NCBI GenBank assembly: GCA_964348665.1
Contig: CAYGDP010000016.1
Location: 1-64,000 of the forward strand
DNA length: 64,000 nt
Reading direction: 5' to 3'
DNA from: CAYGDP01 sp964348665
GTDB taxonomy: Bacteria; Verrucomicrobiota; Verrucomicrobiia; Palsa-1439; CAYGDP01
Made by a program: the position numbers and the translations under genes. Below, piece after piece: positions 14,088-22,554 of the stretch. Position 1 is the first letter of the stretch, and every line of letters begins with the position of its first letter. Below the pieces are notes generated by a model that saw only the letters and a list, made by a program, of their open reading frames with translations, searched no databases and was not told the origin of the DNA.

Positions 14088-14927
14088 CTAACGTCTCCGA
14101 GCGACGATGGCAATACTAACCATTCCCAAAACAAAACCCAGCGCGCAAACGATGGCCGCGCCCGTTGGCAAATCCAGCTGATACGATGCCCACAACCCCA
14201 CCAGACTCGCTCCCACAGAAATCCCCCACCCCATCAGCAATCGCATCATCAGTGTTCGTGCCAGTAAAACTCCGCAAACCGCCGGCACGATCAGATACGA
14301 AAAGGTCAGTAACACCCCTGCCACGCGCACAAAACTTACCACCACCAACCCGAACACGGCATAAAACAAAAAGTCCCACATTCGTATGCGCAATCCGGAA
14401 GCCTCCGCCTTTTGGGGGTCAAACGAGATCAGCTCGAATTTCTTGTGAAACGCCGCGTAGAATATTGCCAGCGCGCCGAACAATGCCACGCGCCGGAAGA
14501 CTTCTTCCCGTGTCACCGTCAAGATTTCTCCCACCAGTAAATTCTGCACCTCCTCGCTTCCGCCTTCTACCTGGCTTAACAACGCAATCCCCCCCGCGGC
14601 CGCCACCACAAACGCGATGCCAATAATCGCCTCCTGTGGTACTTGCCGTTTCACACTCCCGCGTGAAACGCTGAACAACGCCGCCGCGATCAGCGTTACC
14701 GCCAGGGAAATCCAAAACGTAATCGGATCGTGCAGGTCAATCGCGTTTCCGGTGAGATGTCCAATGAATAACGCGAGACATGCTCCCAGGGTCGCCACTT
14801 GCGCCAACGCGAGATCCACAAAAATCACTCCGCGCTGAACTACGTGCAGCCCCAGATAAACCAAAAGTGGTGGCAACAAAAGACAGGTCGCCAGTGGCCA
14901 CTTCATCACGTCCCATATTTCACTCAC
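14088..14927 (-). CDS. Zinc/manganese-type ABC transporter permease
   Basis: The protein has 279 residues and about eight hydrophobic segments. It is of the ABC-3 family by stretches such as VDLALAQVATLGACLALFIGH and SYLIVPAVCGVLLARTLMM. It overlaps the binding-protein gene by 4 nt. It is predicted to form the membrane channel for divalent metal uptake. No ATP-binding subunit is encoded next to it, so that subunit must be elsewhere. Confidence 0.87.
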   Translation of the reverse strand: MSEIWDVMKWPLATCLLLPPLLVYLGLHVVQRGVIFVDLALAQVATLGACLALFIGHLTGNAIDLHDPITFWISLAVTLIAAALFSVSRGSVKRQVPQEAIIGIAFVVAAAGGIALLSQVEGGSEEVQNLLVGEILTVTREEVFRRVALFGALAIFYAAFHKKFELISFDPQKAEASGLRIRMWDFLFYAVFGLVVVSFVRVAGVLLTFSYLIVPAVCGVLLARTLMMRLLMGWGISVGASLVGLWASYQLDLPTGAAIVCALGFVLGMVSIAIVARRR

Positions 14928-15832
14928 GGTTTCTCCTTCAGCGTGCTGGCGAGCGTTCCCACCAGATAATCCATCAACTTGATATAGGTCTCGGTATTTT
15001 TGATCGCTCCCGGTTGCTGGGGAAAGTCCAGCACCTTGGCGTTGGTCGGCCGCGCCGCTGATTCGGCGGTCTTGTGACTTTGAAACGGCTGAATCAAAAT
15101 CACCCTCGCTCCGTTCACTTTCATTTTCTCAATAACCTTCGCCAAGTGCGCGGCCGACGGCGGGATTCCCGGCTTGGGCTCGAGTGTTTCAATCACTTCC
15201 AGCCCGAACCGATTCGCGAAATACTGGAAATCCCGGTGGTAGGTAACAATTTTGGCGCCTTGATAGGGTGCAAGTCGTTTCTGCCATTCGCCGAGCTTGG
15301 CGTCCAGTGCGGAGTCGAATTGGGCACGTTTTGCTTGGTAACTCTCCTTGCCCGGGGGATCCAACTGCGTAAACCGTTCCGCAATCTGGCCGGCAACGAT
15401 CTTGGCGTTCAGCGGGTCGAGGAGAAAATGAGGATTGCCGAGCGCGTGTACGTCGCCTTTGGAGCGGTCGAAGCTCGTAGGAACTTCCAACATCGTAATC
15501 CCCCGCGAGGCTACGATGCGACCCGGTCCCCCTGCACCAATCTTAACGTTACGCGAACTTTCCAGCAATGCGGGCAGCCACCCTATTTCCAATTCCGCCC
15601 CGCCTTCGATGAGCACGTCGGCGCGGTTGAGAGTGACAATATGGCTTGGTTTAGCATCTGCGAAATGGGGGTCTTCGGTTGGTTTGGCCAACACCTTGAC
15701 CTCCACGCGGTCGCCACCGATCTCCGTCGCCAACGCGCCCAAATCAGGCGTGGTGGCAACGACATTGAGTTTGGCCTCCCCTACCCCACTTAAACACGAA
15801 CAAGCAAACAGAATTATCAATAGACTTTTCAT
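14924..15832 (-). CDS. Zinc-type ABC transporter substrate-binding protein
   Basis: The protein has 302 residues from MKSLLIILFACSCLSGVGEA, a signal peptide with a possible lipobox-like FACSC. Metal-ligand His positions fit the ZnuA family: DPHFADAKPSH, GNPHFLLDP, VTYHRDFQYF. There is no His-rich loop. The start at 15832 is preferred because the frame upstream (to 15973) lies in spacer. It is in an operon with an outer-membrane-like protein and the permease. It would capture Zn(II) or Mn(II) in the periplasm. Confidence 0.87.
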   Translation of the reverse strand: MKSLLIILFACSCLSGVGEAKLNVVATTPDLGALATEIGGDRVEVKVLAKPTEDPHFADAKPSHIVTLNRADVLIEGGAELEIGWLPALLESSRNVKIGAGGPGRIVASRGITMLEVPTSFDRSKGDVHALGNPHFLLDPLNAKIVAGQIAERFTQLDPPGKESYQAKRAQFDSALDAKLGEWQKRLAPYQGAKIVTYHRDFQYFANRFGLEVIETLEPKPGIPPSAAHLAKVIEKMKVNGARVILIQPFQSHKTAESAARPTNAKVLDFPQQPGAIKNTETYIKLMDYLVGTLASTLKEKP

Positions 15833-15851
15833 TTTATTGATCTCCTTATAT

Positions 15852-17228
15852 TTAGAATTTATGTGCTGCGTGCGCTCCCAGCAGATACTCGAACTGCAAC
15901 CAAACCGAGTGGTCATCGCCAAAATCCTGGCGATGATCAAAGTTGTATTGCAGCCGAACGCGCGAGAATTCACTCGGATACCACGTCAGATTCGGCGAGA
16001 AACGAGTTCGATCGAGCCGAATCTCCGAGTCGAACTCCGCTTCGTCGGCGCTGACAAACTCTCCGCGCAGCCCAGCAACCCATCGCGGCTTGATCCCCCA
16101 GAGCAGTTGCGAGTAGAAGCCCCAGTCGCTCAGTGACTCGCGCGACAGAGGTACCGCACTTCCCGGCGGGTCATCAGGCGTCGTTCGTACGGCCGCTTCG
16201 TAACGACGATAGAGCGCTTCGGTTTGCCACGACACAAACGGAAACCCTTTGTCGGCGTTCGTCGGTTTCCATTTCCAGTAAAGGTCGGCACCATACACCT
16301 GCGTGTCGGCGCTCGAACCCGAATTGTTCGGGCCAAATGCGCCCGAAGCACCCAGCACGATGGTCTGTGTGTCGGTCAAGTCGAACGACGTGGCGATGCG
16401 CGGCACGAACAGCAAATCCTGCGGCCCGCGCAGGGCGCGTTCTACCGGCTCGCCGCCGTGGATGTCCACGGACTCCTCATTCCGGAAGCTGAAAGTCGTT
16501 TCGCCGTCGCTGTTGAAAACACCGAGCATCGTTTCCAAGTAGAACGGTGTCGGTGCCAACCACGACAGCCGTGCCCCAGGGTTGCGGAGACCATCGGCAC
16601 CGAACATACGATTCAGCACCAGCGGTTGATCCACGAACGCCCACGCGTGCGGATGCTGCGAGTTTTGCCGGCCAAATTCCGTGAAGAATGTGCCGCCTTT
16701 CAATTGCAGATTCCACGGCAGCGAGGTGGTGAGAAAATACGCTTCCTCCAATTCGAGCACGGTCTCCCCTCCTGGCTCGACTGCCATTACAATGGCGGCG
16801 AAGCCTTTGAAATAGGGATCCACTGCGCCATCGAGCTCCAGCTCCGCATTCGTCAGTGTGAATCCACGCTGGCTCGGATCGTGGTGTCCGCGCTGCAGCG
16901 ACTCCACATCCGACTCCGTGGACCAGCCGAAGGCCGAGTCCCCCACGAAACTCACATTCATATACGCCCCACCCGAACGAAACAATGGAACCGGTTGCGC
17001 CGGGTTCCATTTCGCAGTAGGCGCAACCGGTTGAGCAGCGGGCGTAACAGGGGCTACATTTGCCGCTACCCTCTCTGCTTCAAGTGCGTTGATTTTATCC
17101 TGCATTTGCTTCATCTGAAGTTGCATTTGTTGCATTTGTTGTTTCAACTGCTGCAAATCAGTATCCTGTGCGCCCGCCACGACACACCCACTCCAGACCA
17201 TTGCAACTATTACGAATAACTTTTTCAT
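15852..17228 (-). CDS. Exported outer-membrane porin-like protein of the zinc operon
   Basis: The protein has 458 residues with a signal peptide (MKKLFVIVAMVWSGCVVAGA), a Gln/Met-rich coiled coil at about residues 25-52, a Pro/Ala linker, and then a long beta-rich region with alternating aromatic residues. It ends in LQFEYLLGAHAAHKF. This is the layout of SLH-less porins with an N-terminal trimeric coiled coil. It lies immediately upstream of the metal-binding protein (19 nt gap), so it may admit metal across the outer membrane. Confidence 0.7.
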   Translation of the reverse strand: MKKLFVIVAMVWSGCVVAGAQDTDLQQLKQQMQQMQLQMKQMQDKINALEAERVAANVAPVTPAAQPVAPTAKWNPAQPVPLFRSGGAYMNVSFVGDSAFGWSTESDVESLQRGHHDPSQRGFTLTNAELELDGAVDPYFKGFAAIVMAVEPGGETVLELEEAYFLTTSLPWNLQLKGGTFFTEFGRQNSQHPHAWAFVDQPLVLNRMFGADGLRNPGARLSWLAPTPFYLETMLGVFNSDGETTFSFRNEESVDIHGGEPVERALRGPQDLLFVPRIATSFDLTDTQTIVLGASGAFGPNNSGSSADTQVYGADLYWKWKPTNADKGFPFVSWQTEALYRRYEAAVRTTPDDPPGSAVPLSRESLSDWGFYSQLLWGIKPRWVAGLRGEFVSADEAEFDSEIRLDRTRFSPNLTWYPSEFSRVRLQYNFDHRQDFGDDHSVWLQFEYLLGAHAAHKF

Positions 17229-17270
17229 TTTGATAGGCTCCTTTTGTGCATCATCTAATCACAGTTCTTC

Positions 17271-17286
17271 CGTGAAAGATTTCACG
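17271..17286. promoter_or_regulatory. Perfect dyad upstream of the zinc operon porin gene
   Basis: The dyad cgtgaaa-ga-tttcacg lies 43 nt before the porin start. It could be an operator (for example for a Fur-family regulator) or a weak hairpin. No T-run follows on either strand, so a terminator is unlikely. Confidence 0.3.
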
Positions 17287-17303
17287 AGAACGGCAAACTG
17301 CGT

Positions 17304-17597
17304 TTAGGCGGCAGGTGGAGCGCGAGCGGGATAATATTCGACAACGAGGTCGCCATCGAATTTTGCAGGAGAGGAAAAAATCGGGTGGAAAACAATCGGC
17401 GCGAAGGCGATGAGCGACTCTTGAAGCGGTTCAGTAGCTTGGGTGGATTGCCATGCGCACGCTGCACAATGCAATGGTGACGATGACCCTGCTGCGGAGG
17501 AGTGGTCGTGATTCGCCGCGGCAATCAAAGTTGCAGTCATCAGCGCGACCAACGCAACCGTGCTCCACAACCGCAACAATGGCGTGTGCATTTGCAC
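17304..17597 (-). CDS. Small exported His/Cys protein at the head of the zinc operon
   Basis: This 97-residue protein has a hydrophobic N-terminal segment (WSTVALVALMTATLIAAA), then NHDHSS and CAACAW, and ends YYPARAPPAA. The HxH plus CxxC combination and the PPA tail are like the small metal-handling proteins often found in front of metal transporters. Its function is unknown. Metal binding is inferred from the residues and its place on the same strand, 75 nt before the porin gene. Confidence 0.6.
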   Translation of the reverse strand: MQMHTPLLRLWSTVALVALMTATLIAAANHDHSSAAGSSSPLHCAACAWQSTQATEPLQESLIAFAPIVFHPIFSSPAKFDGDLVVEYYPARAPPAA

Positions 17598-17725
17598 GGA
17601 GTTACACTACCCGGTTCTCTCTGTTTGTCAATCGTGAACTCCTCCTGGAGTTTTGCGCTTGCAATCACAGGGGCGTTTGACTATGAAGCACTTCGTCAAA
17701 TCCTGACGTTGCACAAGCGAATCGT

Positions 17726-19120
17726 ATGCGAGCAACATTGAACCACAAAAAACAGAGCCAACCTTCCTGGTGGCGAACGTTATGCCAATTGACTGGCTTG
17801 ATTTCACCCGCTTTATCAAGCAAACGCCCCACTCGTCGAGCGGCCCGTCAGCCCCGGATCTTGAGCATGGAAACGCTTGAGGAGCGACTCGCGCCAGCAA
17901 CGATCCGAGTCAGCACCAGTTTCTTGGGCTTGGAAGGCAATCGTGATTCTTTCTTTCCTTCCGTCAGCACGGACGGGCGATATGTTACGTTCGAAAGCAG
18001 CGCAGAAAATCTTGTTGCAGGTGATACCAATGGGAAAATCGACATTTTTGTAAAAGACACGGACACGGGTGTGGTTATCCGTGTGAGCACTGATTCCGCC
18101 GGCTTTCAATCCAATCGGGATTCATTCGATCCTGTGATCAGCGCCGATGGCCGGTACGTTGCGTTTACCAGCAAAGCTAGCAATCTTGTCCCGGGTGATA
18201 CAAACGGTAAACATGATATTTTTGTAAAAGATACTATGACCGGAGCAATCCTGCGCGCCAGCACTGACGCTGCGGGCTTGCAAGGGAAAGGATATTCGAT
18301 CGATCCTGTGATCAGCGCCGATGGCCGGTATGTAGCGTTTGTCAGCGACTCCAAGAAACTCGTGCCGCTGGATGACAATCGTTCCTTCGATATTTTTGTG
18401 AAAGACACAACGACCGGAGCAATCATACGTGCAAGCGTGGATATCGCGGGTTTGGAAAGCAATCACGACTCGTTTACACCTTCCATCAGCGCCGATGGCC
18501 GATATGTCGCGTTTCGAAGCCTGTCTGATAACTTGATTGACGATAATGAAGACAAAGACGGCTTTATGGATGTGTTTCTGAAAGACACCTTGACCGGTAC
18601 GGTGACTCGCATAAGCACCGATGCCACAGGCGAACTGCACAAAGGGGATTCCTGGTCGCCCGCAGTCAGCGCCGATGGCCGGTATGTGGCATTCATGAGT
18701 CAGGCAAACGACCTCGTTGCTGGCGACACCAACGGCAAGCATGACATTTTCCTGAAGGATACAACAAACGGCGCCATCACCCGCATCAGCACCGACGCAG
18801 TCGGCGCGCAAAGCAAAGGAGACTCTTTTGCGCCATCCATCAGTGCCGACGGACGTTTTGTTGCATTTGTAAGTCGTGCCAGCAATCTTGTCGCCGGCGA
18901 TACCAACGGAGTTGCGGATGTGTTTCGCAAGGATACGTTGACAGGCGCCATCACGAGGGTCAGCACCAGCTCGTCGGGCGGTCAAGGCAATCTCTTGTCC
19001 GACTTTGCGTCTTTGAGCGCCGATGGACAAAACATTGCCTTCGCCAGCGAAACCCCTATATTCGTAACCGGCGATACCAACGCCAAGTTTGATATCTTCC
19101 TCTGGAACAATCCGGATTGA
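17726..19120 (+). CDS. Secreted protein of seven TolB/PD40-like beta-propeller repeats with LEPR-type N-terminus
   Basis: The protein has 464 residues. The first about 60 are basic and contain METLEERLAPATI, the motif found at the start of many large exported proteins in planctomycetes and Verrucomicrobia. Seven repeats of about 57 residues follow, each with ISADGRYVAF, LVAGDTNGKHDIF and VKDTTTGAI followed by RxSTD. This suggests a seven-bladed propeller. DTNGKxDIF also has Ca-binding-like Asp spacing. The repeats are similar enough at DNA level to suggest recent internal duplication. Function is unknown. Confidence 0.75.
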   Translation: MRATLNHKKQSQPSWWRTLCQLTGLISPALSSKRPTRRAARQPRILSMETLEERLAPATIRVSTSFLGLEGNRDSFFPSVSTDGRYVTFESSAENLVAGDTNGKIDIFVKDTDTGVVIRVSTDSAGFQSNRDSFDPVISADGRYVAFTSKASNLVPGDTNGKHDIFVKDTMTGAILRASTDAAGLQGKGYSIDPVISADGRYVAFVSDSKKLVPLDDNRSFDIFVKDTTTGAIIRASVDIAGLESNHDSFTPSISADGRYVAFRSLSDNLIDDNEDKDGFMDVFLKDTLTGTVTRISTDATGELHKGDSWSPAVSADGRYVAFMSQANDLVAGDTNGKHDIFLKDTTNGAITRISTDAVGAQSKGDSFAPSISADGRFVAFVSRASNLVAGDTNGVADVFRKDTLTGAITRVSTSSSGGQGNLLSDFASLSADGQNIAFASETPIFVTGDTNAKFDIFLWNNPD

Positions 19121-19189
19121 TCAGTCGCGAAGATCTCTTCTTACTTCCTCTCACCAGCTTGTCCATGCCGCAAAGTGTTTCCTTCCGTG

Positions 19190-20224
19190 TCAAACGGCGA
19201 GTTCGCGCAAGTACTTCGCCGCTTCTTCCGGAACGGTAGGGTTGATATAAAAGCCGGTGCCCCATTCGAAGCCAGCGATGCTCGTCAGGCGGGGAAGTAT
19301 TTCGATGTGCCAGCGGAAGTCTGCATCGAGCGTGTCCCAATAGCCGCGGCGTGGATACCGCGCGGGGGCGGTATGGATGAAAAGGTTGTATTGTGGATGT
19401 TCAAGGGCTTTTGAGAGTTTGCTTAACGTGACTTTGAGAGAGTCGGCCAGCGAGGGGATTTCGTTCTTGGTAATTTGGTGGAAATCAGGGTGCTGCCGTT
19501 TCGGCAGGATACAGAGTTCGAACGGAAACCGAGAGGCGAATGGGCAATAACTGATAAAATCGTTGTTTTCGTGGACGAGCCGTCCGCCCTCGCGGAGTTC
19601 CTGTTTGAGAATATCCTCGAAAACACAACGGTCTTTGTATTCATAGTATTCCCGCGCACCGAGTAGTTTTTCGCGGACGCGAAGCGGAGTGATCGGCGTG
19701 GCGATGAGTTGGGAGTGGGCATGACTCAAGCTGGCTCCTGCATGGAGTCCAACATTCTTGAAGATGAGGATGTACCGAAGGCGTTTGTCTTGCAGCAGAT
19801 CGGTCATCCGCGATCGGTAGGCTTCGATGACACTTGCGATGCTTTCATTCGGCTGGTCTTCCAACGCGACGACATGGTTGGGGGTTTCAATGATTACCTC
19901 GTGCGCGCCAATCCCATTCATCCGGTCATAAATGCCAATCCCCTCCTTGTTGATATCGCCTTCGATGCGAAGCGCTGGAAACTTGTTCGGAACGACCCGG
20001 ACATCCCATCCGGGCGTGTTTGCAGCGGTATTTGGCGGACGAATCGAAAAGATTTCGGCAGGCGTGCGCGCCTCATTGCCAACACAAAACGGGCAGTGAT
20101 TTTTGTCGGCCTCGGCCGGTTCCGCAGGAAAATCCTGCGGTCTTTTGCCGCGTTCGGTGGCGATGATGACCCAGCGTCCGGTGACAACGTCTCGTCGAAG
20201 TTCAGGCATGAGAGAGTTCTCCAA
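19190..20224 (-). CDS. galT: Galactose-1-phosphate uridylyltransferase
   Basis: The protein has 344 residues. The zinc/Cys region is CPFCVGNEARTPAEI, and the catalytic His triad region is LSHAHSQLIATP. It exchanges UMP between UDP-glucose and galactose 1-phosphate (Leloir pathway), or acts on a related sugar 1-phosphate. The 3' end of glgA overlaps its start by 23 nt on the same strand. A perfect 19-nt hairpin (ccgcagga-aaa-tcctgcgg, 20122-20140) lies within its N-terminal codons and encodes PQDFPAE. Confidence 0.9.
   Translation of the reverse strand: MENSLMPELRRDVVTGRWVIIATERGKRPQDFPAEPAEADKNHCPFCVGNEARTPAEIFSIRPPNTAANTPGWDVRVVPNKFPALRIEGDINKEGIGIYDRMNGIGAHEVIIETPNHVVALEDQPNESIASVIEAYRSRMTDLLQDKRLRYILIFKNVGLHAGASLSHAHSQLIATPITPLRVREKLLGAREYYEYKDRCVFEDILKQELREGGRLVHENNDFISYCPFASRFPFELCILPKRQHPDFHQITKNEIPSLADSLKVTLSKLSKALEHPQYNLFIHTAPARYPRRGYWDTLDADFRWHIEILPRLTSIAGFEWGTGFYINPTVPEEAAKYLRELAV
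20122..20140. repeat. 19-nt hairpin inside galT
   Basis: An 8-nt arm, a 3-nt loop and an 8-nt arm form a perfect palindrome in coding sequence. The size and loop match the hairpins of the REP units and the tRNA pseudogene, though the arm sequence differs. Confidence 0.7.
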
Positions 20225-21641
20225 GGTATAGTTTTTCGTATTGTTCAGCGGCTCGCGACCATGAGAAATCTGCCGCCATGGCGTTGCGGCGCAGTCGCGG
20301 CCAATGTGGTTTTACTTGGTAAAGCGCAAGCGCGCCACGCAGAGTGCCAACTAACGCCGCTGGTGTATAGTCATAAAATTTGATTCCGGTGCCGGCGCCA
20401 GAAGCTTCGTCATAGTTTTCGACGGTATCATCGAGGCCGCCCGTGGCTCGAACGATCGGGATTGTCCCGTACCGAAGGCTGTAGAGTTGATTCAAACCGC
20501 ATGGTTCGAATTGGGATGGCATCAGGTAAAAATCGCTGCCAGCCTCGATTTTATGGGCGAGTGAATTGTCAAACGCAATTCGCACCGCTAGTTTTTGCGG
20601 GTGTTTCAGGGCAAGGCGGGTGAGCATTTCTTCGAAATACTTTTCCCCTGCCCCAAGTATGATCCACCTCGCGTCGAGCGCCAGCAATTCGTCCGCCGCC
20701 GCGGCAAAAATATCGAATCCTTTTTGTCCTGTCAGGCGGGTGACCATGCCGATGACGGGAGCGTTTGTCGGCGCGAGGCCGAACTCTCGAAGTAAATCTC
20801 GTTTGCATTTGGCTTTTCCGCGAAGGTCGCTCGCGCTGTAATGAGTGGCAAGGTGATGGTCGGTTTCGGGATTCCACTCGCCATAGTCCGCGCCATTCAA
20901 GATGCCATAGATGTCCCGCATTCGGCTGCGCAGAACCGGATCGAGGCCGTACCCGTGTTCCGGGGTGAGGATTTCTTGGGAATATCGTGGACTTACGGTC
21001 GTAATCTGATGGGAGAAGATTATTCCCGATTTCATACAATTGAGCTGGCCATAAAATTCGATCGCTTCGGCGCTAAAAAAACTATCTGGAAGATTGAGCA
21101 ACGGAAATTCCAAGCTCCAAAACCGGCCTTGGTACGCGAGATTGTTGATCGTAAAAACGGTTTTTGCGCGTGAGACAGAACTATCGGCGAGACTGGCGTA
21201 GAGAGGCACCAACCCGGTATGCCAGTCGTGGCAATGGATGATATCAGGTTGAAGTTGGAGCGTTGTGGAGGCGGCGACCACAGCTTTCGAAAAAAAAATG
21301 AAACGTTCAGCATTGTCCTCGTAATCGCGTTCCGACAGGCGGTACAGCTCCGACCGATCGTAATACTCGTCGCGGCGAATGAGCAGCAGTGACAAGCGAG
21401 GCGCCAGGGTCAATTGCCACAGGTCGGCGGTGCACTGACGTTGTCCAAGCGGAAGAGTAATCCGATGACCGGTATGGACGGCTTGTTTGGCAGGTTCGCG
21501 GGCGCACCGATAAAAGGGGAGCGCAACGGTAATATCATGCCCCCGCACAGCCAGTTCTCGAGGAAGGGCGGCAAGAACGTCGCCGAGCCCGCCTGTTTTA
21601 GCGAAGGGTGCCATTTCACTGGCAGCCATGAGGATTTTCAC
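20202..21641 (-). CDS. glgA: Glycogen synthase (ADP-glucose type, GT5)
   Basis: The enzyme has about 479 residues. The start chosen is the GTG at 21641 giving (M)KILMAASEMAPFAKTGGLGDV, which has the KTGGL motif that binds ADP-glucose. The C-terminal half contains IGMVTRLTGQKGFD, the catalytic loop FEPCGLNQLYSLRYGTIPIV and the ATGGLDDTV box of bacterial glycogen synthases. The in-frame extension to 21728 shows no family similarity. It elongates alpha-1,4-glucan and is co-oriented with galT and near a GH57 enzyme. Confidence 0.92.
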   Translation of the reverse strand: MKILMAASEMAPFAKTGGLGDVLAALPRELAVRGHDITVALPFYRCAREPAKQAVHTGHRITLPLGQRQCTADLWQLTLAPRLSLLLIRRDEYYDRSELYRLSERDYEDNAERFIFFSKAVVAASTTLQLQPDIIHCHDWHTGLVPLYASLADSSVSRAKTVFTINNLAYQGRFWSLEFPLLNLPDSFFSAEAIEFYGQLNCMKSGIIFSHQITTVSPRYSQEILTPEHGYGLDPVLRSRMRDIYGILNGADYGEWNPETDHHLATHYSASDLRGKAKCKRDLLREFGLAPTNAPVIGMVTRLTGQKGFDIFAAAADELLALDARWIILGAGEKYFEEMLTRLALKHPQKLAVRIAFDNSLAHKIEAGSDFYLMPSQFEPCGLNQLYSLRYGTIPIVRATGGLDDTVENYDEASGAGTGIKFYDYTPAALVGTLRGALALYQVKPHWPRLRRNAMAADFSWSRAAEQYEKLYLGELSHA

Positions 21642-21693
21642 GCATCGACTTATAGTCGGACAGGCACAAAAACTCAAGGACGCAGCTTTGCTG

Positions 21694-21722
21694 TTGCAGA
21701 AGTGGGTATGTCTATGTATAAT
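21694..21722 (+). promoter_or_regulatory. Strong sigma70-type promoter of the FHA-kinase operon
   Basis: TTGCAG at 21694-21699, a 17-nt spacer and a perfect TATAAT at 21717-21722. The ATG at 21743 follows after a good ribosome-binding site (aaggag). The site lies between glgA and the first FHA gene. Confidence 0.75.
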
Positions 21723-21742
21723 GGGCAACCGTTCAAGGAGTT

Positions 21743-22147
21743 ATGCCGACGCTGAACTACCAAAAAACCGATGGCTCGGTGCTAAAGTTGGAGTTTACCG
21801 ACCAACCCCTAACGCTGGGGCGCGGGAAAGATGCCGATGTCCAAATCATGGACACGGAAATATCCCGGATTCATTGTGCCATTCGAATTTGGGAGGGCGA
21901 TTTCATCATCAAAGACCTCGGCTCGACAAACGGTTCATACGTCAACGGCGTTCGGGTGGATCTCGCCAAGCTCAAAGACGGCGACCAGGTGCGGATTGGC
22001 AATACCGTCTTCGAGTTTCAGATGCAAAAACCGAAGGGTGCGACAACCATATTGCGCAACGTGGAGCAAGAAATGGCAAGCGGGAAAGGGTACACGACGA
22101 TCCTTCGCGAGGTCGTCAAGCAGGCCGACCGCAAGCCGCCTTCGTAA
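21743..22147 (+). CDS. FHA-domain protein 1
   Basis: This 134-residue protein is essentially one forkhead-associated domain: LTLGRGKDADVQI, ISRIHCAI, LGSTNGSYVNG, RIGNTVFEF. It binds phosphothreonine peptides. A tail of about 35 residues ends GYTTILREVVKQADRKPPS. It is 2 nt from a paralogue of the same length and two genes from a Ser/Thr kinase, so it probably reads that kinase's phosphorylation. Confidence 0.92.
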   Translation: MPTLNYQKTDGSVLKLEFTDQPLTLGRGKDADVQIMDTEISRIHCAIRIWEGDFIIKDLGSTNGSYVNGVRVDLAKLKDGDQVRIGNTVFEFQMQKPKGATTILRNVEQEMASGKGYTTILREVVKQADRKPPS

Positions 22148-22149
22148 CC

Positions 22150-22554
22150 ATGCCATCTCTCAATTATCGCAAAGAAGACGGATCGGTGCTGAAACTCGAA
22201 TTCAGCGATCAACCCCTCACCCTCGGTCGCAGTAAACAAGCCGATATCCAAATCACCGACGACGAAATCTCGCGGATTCATTGTTCCATTCAGATTCAAC
22301 ATGGCGATTACGTGATCACTGACTTGGGATCGACCAACGGAACTTTTGTCAACGATCAACGTGTCGAAATCGCCAAACTTAAGCGTGGCGACCGTGTTCG
22401 CGTTGGGAACACCCTCTTCGAGTTCGAAATCCCTCGCACCAAAGGCGCCACAACGATCCTTCGCGACGTCGAGAAGGAAATGGCGGAACGGCGCGGTCAC
22501 ACGACCATCGTGCGCCGCATTGGCGAGCCGCTCGACGGCAAGCCTTCCTCGTGA
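22150..22554 (+). CDS. FHA-domain protein 2
   Basis: This second 134-residue FHA protein is clearly a tandem duplicate of its neighbour (YRKEDGSVLKLEFSDQPLTL against YQKTDGSVLKLEFTDQPLTL). It contains LGRSKQADIQI, SRIHCSIQ and LGSTNGTFVN. An in-frame extension upstream to 21628 runs antisense through the glgA start region and is rejected. It overlaps the kinase start by 4 nt (GTGA), so translation is coupled. Confidence 0.92.
   Translation: MPSLNYRKEDGSVLKLEFSDQPLTLGRSKQADIQITDDEISRIHCSIQIQHGDYVITDLGSTNGTFVNDQRVEIAKLKRGDRVRVGNTLFEFEIPRTKGATTILRDVEKEMAERRGHTTIVRRIGEPLDGKPSS

Noticed and set aside
16224..17219. Long plus-strand open frame opposite the porin-like gene
   Set aside because: It has Arg/Cys/His-rich composition without domains, and the opposite strand has a signal peptide, coiled coil and beta-rich protein.
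18122..19030. Minus-strand open frame opposite the propeller gene
   Set aside because: Its apparent repeats simply mirror the repeats of the sense protein.
21628..22149. N-terminal extension of the second FHA protein
   Set aside because: The frame runs antisense to the glgA start and out of frame through the first FHA gene; a proper ATG exists at 22150.
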